Below, one piece after another: positions 8,860 through 17,359 of a stretch of 64,000 bases of DNA. Each line of letters starts with the position of its first letter. Positions within the stretch are counted from its first letter, which is position 1. A program made the translations under genes and the position numbers. The notes beneath the pieces were generated by a model. The model was not told where the DNA came from, searched no databases, and saw only the letters and a list, made by a program, of their open reading frames with translations. The DNA lies in the NCBI RefSeq assembly GCF_002099195.1, contig NZ_NBYX01000020.1, positions 1 to 64,000 on the forward strand, written 5' to 3'. The DNA comes from Burkholderia puraquae (GTDB taxonomy: Bacteria; Pseudomonadota; Gammaproteobacteria; Burkholderiales; Burkholderiaceae).

Positions 8860-8893
8860 TTCTACACCGCAGAAATAATTCTACAGTGTAGAA
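8860..8893. promoter_or_regulatory. Two TetR-type operators between the oxidoreductase and its regulator
   Basis: TTCTACAGTGTAGAA (8879-8893) is a perfect 15-bp palindrome about a central G. TTCTACACCGCAGAA (8860-8874) is an imperfect second copy 19 bp away. Both lie in the 277-bp divergent gap and in its most AT-rich part. Binding by the neighbouring TetR protein is inferred from position and symmetry. Confidence 0.75.
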
Positions 8894-8947
8894 TAAGCTT
8901 TCGTCAAGTTTACAGCCGGCGCCGCACCGGCAAGCCGGCTCGCATCG

Positions 8948-9595
8948 ATGAAAGACAAACCCGCCCAGGGCCCGCGCGGCCTCGACAAGGACGCGATCGT
9001 CGCGGCCGCGCTCGCGCTGCTCGAAGACGTCGGCGAAGCCGCGTTCAGCGTGCGCAAGCTCGCGCAGTCGATCGGCTGCGACCCGATGAGCGTGCTGTAC
9101 CACTTCAAGTCGAAGGAAGGCCTGAGCCGCGCGATCGCGAACGCGCTGTCGCGCTCGCTCGTGCCGGTCGACGCCGCGCTGCCGTGGCGCGAACGGCTGC
9201 GCGACCTTGCCCGCCAGTACCGCGCGCTCGCGCTGCGCTACCCGGCCGCGTTCGCGCTGCTGCAGCGGCACATGAGCACGGGGCCCGCCGATCTCGCGCA
9301 CATCGAAGCCGTGCATCGCGCGCTGGCCGATGCCGGCATCCCGAGCGCATCGCTGCCGTCGGTGTGCGTCGGCTGGTATGCAAGCGTGATCGGGCTTGCC
9401 GCCGCCGAAGCGGGTGGCCTCACGCGCGCCGCGAACGACGTCGAGCTTGCGGAAATGGAAGCACTGTCGGACGCCGCGCATCCGCTCGTCAAGGCGGCCG
9501 CCCCGCTCTATGCGCAGCTCGATCCGTCGGCCGTGCACGACACGATGCTCGACGTGCTGCTCGACGGCATCGCGAAGCAGGCGCCCGCGGCCTGA
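8948..9595 (+). CDS. TetR-family transcriptional regulator
   Basis: This 215-residue TetR protein has an N-terminal HTH (KDAIVAAALALLEDVGEAAFSVRKLAQSIGCDPMSVLYHFKSKEGL, about residues 14-58, TetR signature clear). An all-helical effector domain of the TetR_C type follows. It is divergent from the FAD oxidoreductase and probably represses it and itself through the palindromes at 8860-8893. The effector is unknown; an amine substrate of the oxidase would fit. It ends just before a strong terminator. Confidence 0.92.
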   Translation: MKDKPAQGPRGLDKDAIVAAALALLEDVGEAAFSVRKLAQSIGCDPMSVLYHFKSKEGLSRAIANALSRSLVPVDAALPWRERLRDLARQYRALALRYPAAFALLQRHMSTGPADLAHIEAVHRALADAGIPSASLPSVCVGWYASVIGLAAAEAGGLTRAANDVELAEMEALSDAAHPLVKAAAPLYAQLDPSAVHDTMLDVLLDGIAKQAPAA

Positions 9596-9623
9596 CCCGC
9601 CCGCGGGCCGCCCTCCACCAACG

Positions 9624-9650
9624 AAAAAGGCGCCCCGAGGGGCGCCTTTT
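9624..9650. terminator. Bidirectional terminator, tetR / gntK
   Basis: AAAAAGGCGCCCC, GA, GGGGCGCCTTTT: a short GC-rich hairpin flanked by A and T runs between two convergent genes. Confidence 0.92.
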
Positions 9651-9675
9651 GCATGACGATTGCCGCGAACCGCGC

Positions 9676-10179
9676 TCAGTGCTGCTGCGCGAGGCCGATC
9701 TTCACCATGACCTGATCGACGATCTGCTCGGGCGTCAGCTCGATGCTGACCTCGATCGCTTCGTCCGGGCCCGGCTCCTCGAGCGTGTCGAGCTGGCTCT
9801 TCAGCAGCGACGGATCGAAGAAATGGCCGGTGCGGCTCTTCAGGCGCTCGTGCAACACCTCGAACGAACCCTTCAGATACACGAACCGCACATCGGTGTC
9901 GGTGCCGCGCAGCACGTCGCGGTACGACCGCTTCAGCGACGAGCACGTGAACACGGCCGTCTCGCCGGCACGCTGCTTTTCCTCGATGGCCGCGCGGATC
10001 GTGCGCAGCCACGGCCAGCGGTCGTCGTCGGTCAGCGGAATGCCGTGGTGCATCTTTTCCTTGTTCGCCGCGCTGTGAAACGCGTCGCCATCGGTATAGC
10101 TGCACGACAGGCGTTCCGCCAGCATTTCGCCGATTCGCGACTTGCCCGCGCCCGACACGCCCATTGCGATCAGAATCAT
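9676..10179 (-). CDS. gntK: Gluconokinase
   Basis: This 167-residue cytoplasmic P-loop kinase converts gluconate to 6-phosphogluconate. The Walker A loop is GVSGAGKS (7-14). The DGDAFHSAANKEKMHHGIPLTDDDRWPWL block is the gluconate-site signature of the GntK/IdnK family. It is second in the gntT-gntK pair, 13 bp after gntT. Its product is the substrate of edd a few genes away, and it could also serve the idnD/idnO pair at 32-34 kb, which lacks a kinase of its own. Confidence 0.95.
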   Translation of the reverse strand: MILIAMGVSGAGKSRIGEMLAERLSCSYTDGDAFHSAANKEKMHHGIPLTDDDRWPWLRTIRAAIEEKQRAGETAVFTCSSLKRSYRDVLRGTDTDVRFVYLKGSFEVLHERLKSRTGHFFDPSLLKSQLDTLEEPGPDEAIEVSIELTPEQIVDQVMVKIGLAQQH

Positions 10180-10192
10180 TACCTACCCCTTG

Positions 10193-11554
10193 TTACAGAA
10201 CCATGCTCAGCAGCAGTGTAAAGCCGAGGCCGAGCACCGAGATGATCGTTTCGAGCAACGACCAGGTCTTGAACGTCTGACCGACCGTCATCCCGAAGTA
10301 TTCCTTGATCAGCCAGAAGCCGCCGTCGTTCACGTGCGAGAAGATCAGCGAGCCCGAGCCCGTGGCGAGCACCAGCAGTTCCGGGCTGACCGCCGCGCCG
10401 GACGCCGCCGCGATCGGCGCGACGATGCCGCAGGCCGTCGTCATCGCGACCGTCGCCGAACCCGTCGCGAGACGCATCAGCGCGGCGACGAACCAGCCGA
10501 GCAGCAGCGGCGACAGGTGCGCATGCTTCGCGGTCTCGACGATCTGCTGCGAAATCCCGCTGTCACGCAGGACGCCGCCGAAGCCGCCGCCCGCGCCGAC
10601 GATCAGCGTGATGCCGGCGATCGGCGCCAGACACTCGCCGCAGAACTTCTGGATCTGGTCGCGGTTGAAGCCCTGCAGCTTGCCGAACGTGAAGAAGCTC
10701 ACGAGCACGGCGATCAGCAGCGCGACGTCCGAGTTGCCGGCGAAGCGCAGCAGGTTGTTCGGCAGCGACTTCGGCGTGAACAGCAGGTCGGCCCAGCTGC
10801 CGACGAGCATCAGCACGACGGGCAGCAGGATCGTGAACAGCGTGATGCCGAAGCTCGGCAGTTCGCGCTTGCGGCCATCCGCGTGCGTATCGACGAACTG
10901 TGCGGCGAGCGGGTTGTTGTCCGGCAGCTTCACGAACTTCGAGATCGTCAGCGCGAACAGCGGGCCCGCGATGATCGCGGTCGGCACGCCGACGATCAGG
11001 CCGAACGCGATCGTCTTGCCGATATCGGCGCCGTATTGCTGCACGGCCAGCAGCGCGGCCGGGTGCGGCGGGATCAGCCCGTGCACGACGGACAGGCCGG
11101 CCACCATCGGCAGGCCGACGACGAGCAGCGACTTGCCGGTGCGCTTCGCGACGTTGAACGCGATCGGGATCAGCAGCACGAAGCCGACTTCGAAGAACAC
11201 CGGCAGACCGACGATGATCGCGACGAACATCATCGCCCAGTGGATGTTCTTTTCACCGAACCAGTCGATCAGCGTGGTCGCGATCCGTTCGGCGCCGCCC
11301 GATTCGGCCATCATCTTGCCGAGCATCGTGCCAAGGCCGACGACGATCGCGATGTGGCCGAGCGTGCCGCCGGTGCCCGTCTCGAACGACTTGACGATCT
11401 TGTCCATCGGCATGCCGACGACGAGGCCGAGGCCGAGCGAAACGATGATCAGCACCAGGAACGGGTAGATCTTGTAGCGCGCGATCATCAGGATCAGCGC
11501 GGCAATCGCGATCAGCGTGAATACGAGCAGCATGCTGCCTTGGACAGCCCCCAT
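10193..11554 (-). CDS. gntT: Gluconate:H+ symporter of the GntP family
   Basis: This 453-residue inner-membrane transporter has 12 or more hydrophobic segments and GntP hallmarks (MVAGLSVVHGLIPPHPAALLA around residue 170; GGFGGVLRDSG near residue 330). Uptake of gluconate is the likely role because gntK follows immediately. AAGGAGGAG lies 7 nt before the ATG at 11554, which rules out the longer frame starting at 11644. Confidence 0.93.
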   Translation of the reverse strand: MGAVQGSMLLVFTLIAIAALILMIARYKIYPFLVLIIVSLGLGLVVGMPMDKIVKSFETGTGGTLGHIAIVVGLGTMLGKMMAESGGAERIATTLIDWFGEKNIHWAMMFVAIIVGLPVFFEVGFVLLIPIAFNVAKRTGKSLLVVGLPMVAGLSVVHGLIPPHPAALLAVQQYGADIGKTIAFGLIVGVPTAIIAGPLFALTISKFVKLPDNNPLAAQFVDTHADGRKRELPSFGITLFTILLPVVLMLVGSWADLLFTPKSLPNNLLRFAGNSDVALLIAVLVSFFTFGKLQGFNRDQIQKFCGECLAPIAGITLIVGAGGGFGGVLRDSGISQQIVETAKHAHLSPLLLGWFVAALMRLATGSATVAMTTACGIVAPIAAASGAAVSPELLVLATGSGSLIFSHVNDGGFWLIKEYFGMTVGQTFKTWSLLETIISVLGLGFTLLLSMVL

Positions 11555-11689
11555 GTGGCACTCCTCCTTGAATTGTTCGAACCGGGCGAGTTGTTGCGAG
11601 TATGCCCGGCTATGCAGGTCTCCGAAACACGGGGGGGTACCCACCCCGTCAGGACGCTGAATTTTACTTATCTTTACGGCCCGCGGATA

Positions 11690-11699
11690 GAACCGGTTC
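11690..11699. promoter_or_regulatory. GAACCGGTTC palindrome upstream of gntT
   Basis: This 10-bp perfect palindrome with a central CG step lies about 135 bp before gntT. Central CG palindromes are typical of LacI/GalR-family operators, including the gluconate repressor GntR. No such regulator is in the window, so the assignment is tentative. Confidence 0.35.
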
Positions 11700-11705
11700 C
11701 ATCAG

Positions 11706-11753
11706 CAAAAACCCTCGGTAAAACAAGCACTAAGCGCCTGCTTTCCGAGGGTC
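11706..11753 (-). terminator. eda terminator
   Basis: On the minus strand ACCCTCGG (11752-11745) pairs with CCGAGGGT (11718-11711), with an inner AAGCA/TGCTT stem, and is followed by TTTTT. It lies 23 bp after the eda stop. Confidence 0.85.
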
Positions 11754-11775
11754 AAACCGTCATTCCGTACAAGTC

Positions 11776-12402
11776 TTAACGGGGAAGCTGGCTCGCGGCT
11801 TGCGCGAGGCGCGTGACTTCGGCCCAGTCCTGCGCGGCGAGCGCGGCTTTCGGCGTGAGCCACGAGCCGCCGACGCACACGACGTTCGGCAGTTTCAGGA
11901 AATTCGGCGCGGTTTCGACCGTGATGCCGCCGGTCGGGCAGAACTTCAGCGCCGGGAACGGGCCGTGGAACGCCTGCAGCATCGGCACGCCGCCCGCCTG
12001 CTGCGCGGGGAAGAACTTCACGATCTCGTAGCCGAATTCGAGCGCCTGGATGATGTCGCTCGGCGTCATCACGCCCGGCAGGAGCGGCAGGCCCGCGTCG
12101 AGCGACGCGAGGTGCAGCTCTTTCGTCAGGCCCGGCGACACGCCGAACTTCGCGCCCGCGCGCTTCGCCTGCTCGCAATGCTCTGGCTTCGTGATCGTGC
12201 CGACGCCGACGACGATGTCGTCCGCGAGCTGGCTCGCACGCTGGATCGCCTCCAGGCCGGCCGGCGTGCGCAGCGTGATCTCGAGCACCTTCACGCCGCC
12301 CGCGTGCAACGCGCGCGACACGTGTTCGCCCTGCTCGACCGAGTCGAATGCGAGCACCGGGATGACCGGGCCCAGCTTCACGATTTCAGCAATCGTCTTC
12401 AT
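11776..12402 (-). CDS. eda: KDPG aldolase (2-keto-3-deoxy-6-phosphogluconate / 4-hydroxy-2-oxoglutarate aldolase)
   Basis: This 208-residue class I aldolase cleaves KDPG to pyruvate and glyceraldehyde 3-phosphate, the last Entner-Doudoroff step. The Schiff-base lysine is K129 in VKFFPA, and the catalytic glutamate is E41 in VLEITLRTP. GTITKPEH and GVSPG phosphate-site loops are present. The start at 12402 has AAGGAG about 8 nt upstream. It follows edd by 19 bp and is co-transcribed. A paralogue acting on the galacto epimer lies at 55671-56348. Confidence 0.96.
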   Translation of the reverse strand: MKTIAEIVKLGPVIPVLAFDSVEQGEHVSRALHAGGVKVLEITLRTPAGLEAIQRASQLADDIVVGVGTITKPEHCEQAKRAGAKFGVSPGLTKELHLASLDAGLPLLPGVMTPSDIIQALEFGYEIVKFFPAQQAGGVPMLQAFHGPFPALKFCPTGGITVETAPNFLKLPNVVCVGGSWLTPKAALAAQDWAEVTRLAQAASQLPR

Positions 12403-12421
12403 TGAATTGGCTCCTTGAAAT

Positions 12422-14278
12422 TCATGCGGCGACGTGGGCGGCCGTTTCGCCGACCAACGCGCCGAAAACCGATGCGCCCTGCTCGGCCGGCGCGGCGGCC
12501 GCGCGGAACACGCCGAACAGTTCACGCCCGAAACCGACCTCGTTCTCGGCCTGGTGCAGCGGCTGCGCGACCGGGCGCGCCTGCCACTCGGCGGCGTCGA
12601 CCTCGATGTCGAGCACGCCGGCTTCCGCGTCGATCACGAGCGTATCGCCCGTCTTCACCTTGCCGAGCGGGCCGGCCAGCAGCGCCTCCGGCGACACGTG
12701 GATCACCGCCGGCACCTTGCCCGACGCGCCCGACATGCGGCCGTCGGTGACGAGCGCGACGTGGAAGCCCTGATCCTGCAGCACGCCGAGCAGCGGCGTC
12801 AAACGGTGCAACTCAGGCATGCCGTTCGCGCGCGCGCCCTGGAAGCGCACCACCGCGACGAAGTCGCGCTTCAGCTCGCCGCGATCGAACGCTGCCTGCA
12901 CGGCTTCCTGCGAATCGAACACGATCGCCGGCGCGGTCACCTTGCGGTGCTCAGGCGCGACCGCCGAAATCTTGATCACGCCGCGGCCGAGGCGGCCCTG
13001 CATCAGGCGCAGGCCGCCGTCCGGCTGGAACGGCTCGCGAATGCCGCGCAGCACCTTCGTGTCGTGGCTCTCGGCCGCGCCGTCGACCCACGTGAGCTTG
13101 CCGTCGATCAGCTTCGGCTCCTTCGTGTAGTGCGACAGGCCCTTGCCGGCGACCGTCGTCACGTCCTCGTGCAGCAGCCCGCCTTCGAGCAGGTTGCGCA
13201 CCAGGAAGGCAACACCGCCTGCCGCGTGGAAATGGTTCACGTCGGCCTTGCCGTTCGGGTAGATTTTCGCGAGCAGCGGCACGACGGCCGACAGCTCGTC
13301 GAAGTCGTTCCAGTCGATCAGGATGCCGGCCGCGCGTGCGATCGCGACGAGGTGCAGCGTGTGGTTGGTCGAGCCGCCCGTCGCGAGGAGCGCGACGATC
13401 CCGTTGACGATCGCCTTCTCGTCGATCACATGGCCGATCGGCGTGTAGTGGCCGCGCTCGACGGTCAGGTCGAGCACGCGGCGCGCCGCCTCGGCCGTCA
13501 GCGCGGTGCGCAGCGGCGTGTGCGGATGAACGAATGCGGAGCCAGGCAGGTGCAGCCCCATCAGCTCCATCAGCATCTGGTTGCTGTTCGCGGTGCCGTA
13601 GAACGTACAGGTGCCGTGGCCGTGATACGCGGCCGATTCGGCTTCGAGCAGCGCGTCGCGGCCAACCTGGCCGGTCGCGAACTGCTGGCGGATCTTCGCC
13701 TTGTCGTCGTTCGACAGGCCGCTCGTCATCGGGCCGGCCGGCACGAAGATCGTCGGCAGGTGGCCGAACTGCAGCGCGCCGATCAGCAGACCCGGCACGA
13801 TCTTGTCGCAGATGCCGAGGCAGAGCGCCGCGTCGAACATGTTGTGCGTGAGCGCGATCGCCGTGCCCATCGCGATCGCCTCGCGCGAGAACAGCGACAG
13901 CTCCATCCCCGGGTTGCCCTGCGTGACGCCGTCGCACATCGCCGGCACGCCGCCCGCGAACTGCGCGACACCGCCGTTCTCGCGCGCGGCCGCCTTGATG
14001 ATCTCGGGGAAATCCTTGTACGGCGCATGCGCGGACAGCATCTCGTTGTACGAGGACACGATGCCGATGTTCGGCTCGCGGATCGCCTTGATCGAGAACT
14101 TGTCATTGCCCTCGAGGCCCGCGAAACCGTGCGCGAGGTTCGCGCACGACAGCGCGCCGCGTGCAGGGAACTTGCCCTGCGCGCCGTCGATGCGCTGCAG
14201 ATAGGCGGAACGGGTCGATTGGCTGCGGGCGATCACGCGTTCGGTGACCTTCGCCAGAGTGGGGTGCAGCGACGTCAT
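12422..14278 (-). CDS. edd: 6-Phosphogluconate dehydratase
   Basis: This 618-residue IlvD/Edd-family Fe-S enzyme dehydrates 6-phosphogluconate to KDPG. Cluster cysteines are seen in GGVPAMCDGVTQG (C115), LGICDK (C157) and HGTCTFYGTANSNQ (C224). Length is normal for Edd (about 600), longer than IlvD-type sugar-acid dehydratases. AGGAG lies 8 nt before the ATG. A promoter with a HexR-type site in its spacer is at 14357-14385. It is the first gene of edd-eda. Confidence 0.96.
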   Translation of the reverse strand: MTSLHPTLAKVTERVIARSQSTRSAYLQRIDGAQGKFPARGALSCANLAHGFAGLEGNDKFSIKAIREPNIGIVSSYNEMLSAHAPYKDFPEIIKAAARENGGVAQFAGGVPAMCDGVTQGNPGMELSLFSREAIAMGTAIALTHNMFDAALCLGICDKIVPGLLIGALQFGHLPTIFVPAGPMTSGLSNDDKAKIRQQFATGQVGRDALLEAESAAYHGHGTCTFYGTANSNQMLMELMGLHLPGSAFVHPHTPLRTALTAEAARRVLDLTVERGHYTPIGHVIDEKAIVNGIVALLATGGSTNHTLHLVAIARAAGILIDWNDFDELSAVVPLLAKIYPNGKADVNHFHAAGGVAFLVRNLLEGGLLHEDVTTVAGKGLSHYTKEPKLIDGKLTWVDGAAESHDTKVLRGIREPFQPDGGLRLMQGRLGRGVIKISAVAPEHRKVTAPAIVFDSQEAVQAAFDRGELKRDFVAVVRFQGARANGMPELHRLTPLLGVLQDQGFHVALVTDGRMSGASGKVPAVIHVSPEALLAGPLGKVKTGDTLVIDAEAGVLDIEVDAAEWQARPVAQPLHQAENEVGFGRELFGVFRAAAAPAEQGASVFGALVGETAAHVAA

Positions 14279-14356
14279 GCTGGGCGCTCCTGTATGCCGG
14301 CCGACACCGGCGGTTGGAATCGTGGGGACGGTCGAACGCGTCGACAGAACGAAGCC

Positions 14357-14385
14357 AGTCTAGTAGAAAAACTACAAGCATGCAA
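14357..14385 (-). promoter_or_regulatory. edd promoter with an embedded HexR-type operator
   Basis: On the minus strand TTGCAT (14385-14380), a 17-bp spacer and TAGACT (14362-14357) form a plausible sigma-70 promoter about 75 bp before edd. The spacer holds TTGTAGTTTTTCTACTA (14377-14361), a near-perfect inverted repeat of the TGTA-N7-TACA type bound by HexR. Binding there would block RNA polymerase, with release expected when KDPG builds up (known for HexR). Confidence 0.8.
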
Positions 14386-14492
14386 TGCGGATTCATCGAC
14401 CCGCAACCCTCATTCCCGCTACCAGTAAGGCGATACCTAGTGAAAACCCTAATTCTTCTCGGCGAAAGCCCCACACCGGCGCTAGTATTTTC

Positions 14493-14509
14493 TTGTAGAT
14501 TTTCTACAA
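14493..14509. promoter_or_regulatory. HexR-type operator near hexR
   Basis: TTGTAGATTTTCTACAA is a perfect inverted repeat with 7-bp arms and a 3-nt centre. It matches the HexR consensus form and lies 52 bp before the hexR start. Autoregulation is inferred. Confidence 0.82.
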
Positions 14510-14560
14510 TTTGATTGCGATACACTCGCTCATCCGAACCCGATTTCTGCCTGCCGTCCC

Positions 14561-15409
14561 ATGCTGCCCCGCATTGAAGCGATCCGCACCGAGTTGCGCC
14601 CCTCCGAGCGCAAGCTCGCCGACTACATCCTCGCCGCACCGCGCGAGGTGCTCGACCTCGCGATGACCGAGCTGTCGACGCGCGCGGGCGTCAGCCAGCC
14701 GACGATCGCGCGCTTCTGCCAGGCGCTCGGCTGCAGCGGCTTTCGCGAGTTCAAGATCCGGCTCGCGCAGAGCATCGCGCCGGGCGTGTCGTCGGTCTAT
14801 CGCGACGTCGAGCCCAACGAACCGGCGCCCGGCATCATCGGCAAGGTGTTCGACCGCACGATCGGCGCACTGATCGAGGTGCGCAACAGCCTGTCGGCGG
14901 GCAGCGTCGCCGATGCGATCGCGCTGCTGTCGAACGCATCGCGGATCGAGTTCTACGGCGCCGGCGGCTCGGGCATCGCCGCGCAGGACATCCAGCACAA
15001 GTTCTTCCGGCTCGGCGTGCCGAGCGTCGCGTATTCGGATCCGCACACGTTCTCGATGTCGTCGGCGCTGCTCGGGCCGCACGACGTCGTCGTCGCGATC
15101 TCGAACACCGGCCGCACGCGCGACATCGTCGATGCCGCGCGCTCCGCGCTCGCATGCGGCGCGAAAGTCGTCGCGATCACGCAGAGCCATTCGCCGCTCG
15201 CGAAGCTCGCGACGGTGAGTCTCGCGTCGAACGTGGCGGAGGAAACGGACGTGTTCTCGCCGATGACGTCGCGAATGTCGCATCTCGCGATCGGCGACAT
15301 CCTCGCGGTCGGTGTCGCGCTGTCGCGCGGCCCCGCGCTGATGGAACGGGTCGGCCGCGCGAAGGAGGCGATCACGCGCCGCCGGATCGACGACGGCGCG
15401 AAGGATTGA
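14561..15409 (+). CDS. hexR: RpiR-family regulator HexR
   Basis: This 282-residue regulator has an N-terminal RpiR HTH (residues 1-77; AMTELSTRAGVSQPTIARFCQALGCSGFREFK) and a C-terminal SIS sugar-phosphate-binding domain (about 125-255; FYGAGGSGIAAQD, ISNTGRTRDIVDAA, ITQSHSPLA). HexR proteins repress Entner-Doudoroff genes and are released by KDPG. Divergence from edd and the two matching operators in between support that role. No zwf/pgl neighbours are visible, unlike the Pseudomonas arrangement. Confidence 0.93.
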   Translation: MLPRIEAIRTELRPSERKLADYILAAPREVLDLAMTELSTRAGVSQPTIARFCQALGCSGFREFKIRLAQSIAPGVSSVYRDVEPNEPAPGIIGKVFDRTIGALIEVRNSLSAGSVADAIALLSNASRIEFYGAGGSGIAAQDIQHKFFRLGVPSVAYSDPHTFSMSSALLGPHDVVVAISNTGRTRDIVDAARSALACGAKVVAITQSHSPLAKLATVSLASNVAEETDVFSPMTSRMSHLAIGDILAVGVALSRGPALMERVGRAKEAITRRRIDDGAKD

Positions 15410-15443
15410 GCAGGCACCGCGCCGACCCCGCGCGTAAACGACG

Positions 15444-15467
15444 AACGGCGCCCCGCGGGGCGCCGTT
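15444..15467. terminator. Bidirectional terminator-like hairpin, hexR / hemJ
   Basis: AACGGCGCCCCG and CGGGGCGCCGTT form a 24-bp perfect palindrome between convergent hexR and hemJ. T tracts are minimal (two T). Confidence 0.75.
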
Positions 15468-15507
15468 GCGCATCAGGCGGCGCCGGCAACTTCGCCGGCC
15501 ATGCCAC

Positions 15508-15930
15508 TCAGAACGGCTTGATCACGACCAGCGCAACCGCCGCGAGCATGCCGAGCACCGGCAGCTCGTTGAACACGCGGTACCACTTGTCGGTGCGGCG
15601 GTTCTCGCCGCGCTCGAACACGCGCAACAGGTGCCCGCAGTACGCGTGATAGATGATGAGCAGCAGCACGACCGTCACTTTCGCGTGGATCCAGCCCTGC
15701 CCCTGCCCGATGCCGATCGACAGCCAGAGCCACAGGCCGCAGGCGAGCGCCGGCACCGCGATCATCGTCATGAAGCGGAACAGCTTGCGTGCCATCAGCA
15801 GCAGGCGCCGCACGGCGGCCGGATCGGTTTCCATGGCCAGGTTCACGTAGATACGCGGCAGGTAGAACAGCCCCGCGAACCACGCGGCGATCAGTACGAT
15901 ATGGAACGTCTTGACCCAGAGCATCGCCAT
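15508..15930 (-). CDS. hemJ: Protoporphyrinogen oxidase HemJ (UPF0093)
   Basis: This 140-residue inner-membrane protein with four predicted spans belongs to the HemJ family, which oxidises protoporphyrinogen IX to protoporphyrin IX in bacteria lacking HemG/HemY. The conserved residues H10 (WVKTFHIV), R26 (FYLPR) and K84 (GWIHAKVTVV) are present. It lies 19 bp after proA and may be transcribed with it. It is distinguishable from CopD copper proteins by its size and the WxKxxH start. Confidence 0.9.
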   Translation of the reverse strand: MAMLWVKTFHIVLIAAWFAGLFYLPRIYVNLAMETDPAAVRRLLLMARKLFRFMTMIAVPALACGLWLWLSIGIGQGQGWIHAKVTVVLLLIIYHAYCGHLLRVFERGENRRTDKWYRVFNELPVLGMLAAVALVVIKPF

Positions 15931-15949
15931 CGGTTGTGTGCCTCGCTTT

Positions 15950-17221
15950 TTACTGGCGGCCTTCGCCGTGCCCGAGCACGACGTACTTCAGCGACGTCAG
16001 CCCTTCCAGGCCGACGGGGCCGCGTGCGTGCAGCTTGTCGTTCGAGATGCCGATTTCCGCGCCGAGGCCGAATTCGAAGCCGTCCGCAAAACGGGTCGAC
16101 GCGTTGACCATCACGCTCGCCGAATCGACCTCGCGCAGGAACCGCATCGCGCGGTCGTGATCCTCGGTGACGATCGCATCCGTGTGGTGCGAGCCGTAAT
16201 GGTTGATGTGCTCGATCGCGGCGTCGAGGCCGTCGACGACCTTGATCGCGAGCACCGGCGCGAGATACTCGGTGTGCCAGTCTTCCTCGGTAGCTTCGAC
16301 GAGCGGGCCGACGCCCGCATCGGCGAGCACCGCGCGCGCGGCCGCATCGACGCGCAGTTCGACCTGCTTGTCGCGATACAGCTTGCCGAGCGGCGGCAGC
16401 AATTTCGCCGCGACACCACTCGAAACGAGCAGCGTCTCCATCGTGTTGCAGGTGCCGTAGCGGTGCGTCTTCGCGTTGTCGCACACGGTCAGCGCCTTCG
16501 CGAGATCGGCGCGATCGTCGACGTACACGTGGCAGATGCCATCGAGGTGCTTGATCATCGGCACGCGCGCCTCGTTGATCAGGCGCTCGATCAGGCTCTT
16601 GCCGCCGCGCGGCACGATCACGTCGACGAACTCGGTCATCGTGATCAGCTTGCCGACCGCCGCGCGATCGGCCGTCGCGACGACCTGCACCGCATCCTGC
16701 GGCAGGCCGGCTGCTTCAAGCCCTTCACCGATCAGCTTCGCGAGCGCCGCGTTCGATTCGAGCGCTTCGGAGCCGCCGCGCAGGATCGTCGCGTTGCCCG
16801 ACTTCAGGCATAGCGCAGCCGCGTCGATCGTCACGTTCGGGCGCGATTCGTAGATGATGCCGATCACGCCGAGCGGCACACGCATCTGGCCCACCTGGAT
16901 ACCGCTCGGGCGGTACTTGAGGTTGCCGATCTCGCCGATCGGATCGGCCAGCGACGCCACCTGACGCAAGCCTTCGACCATCGTCGTCAGCGCCTTGTCC
17001 GACAGCGTCAGGCGATCGACGAACGCCGCATCGAGCCCCTTTTCGCGGGCACGGGCGACATCGCGTGCATTCGCGTCCTTCAGCACCTGCGCGTCGCGTT
17101 CGATCGCGCGAGCCACGGCGTCGAGCGCCGCGTTCTTCGCGGCCGTGCTGGCGCGCGCCATCGCGCGGGAAGCGTGCCGGGCGCGACGGCCCAGGTCGGT
17201 CATGTACTGATCGATATCCAT
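15950..17221 (-). CDS. proA: Gamma-glutamyl phosphate reductase
   Basis: This 423-residue aldehyde-dehydrogenase-fold enzyme makes glutamate semialdehyde for proline synthesis with NADPH. The catalytic cysteine is C258 in HRYGTCNTMETLL. Family blocks MRVPLGVIGIIYESRPNVT (113-131) and PRGGKSLIERL (204-214) are present. The start at 17221 gives the usual MDIDQYMTDLG N terminus; the longer frame to 17308 is not conserved-looking. proB is not adjacent, as in other Burkholderia. Confidence 0.95.
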   Translation of the reverse strand: MDIDQYMTDLGRRARHASRAMARASTAAKNAALDAVARAIERDAQVLKDANARDVARAREKGLDAAFVDRLTLSDKALTTMVEGLRQVASLADPIGEIGNLKYRPSGIQVGQMRVPLGVIGIIYESRPNVTIDAAALCLKSGNATILRGGSEALESNAALAKLIGEGLEAAGLPQDAVQVVATADRAAVGKLITMTEFVDVIVPRGGKSLIERLINEARVPMIKHLDGICHVYVDDRADLAKALTVCDNAKTHRYGTCNTMETLLVSSGVAAKLLPPLGKLYRDKQVELRVDAAARAVLADAGVGPLVEATEEDWHTEYLAPVLAIKVVDGLDAAIEHINHYGSHHTDAIVTEDHDRAMRFLREVDSASVMVNASTRFADGFEFGLGAEIGISNDKLHARGPVGLEGLTSLKYVVLGHGEGRQ

Positions 17222-17359
17222 CGTGTGACTCGAGAAGCGCGCCGCGCTGGGCGGCATGAATTCGTGGGGAAGCGTGGGCGGCGGCGGCCGGAAAGCCGCG
17301 CCAGCCATCGAAACATTGTAAGCGGGTTGCGCAGCGCGCGCTGAAGACCCGCACGGGAC

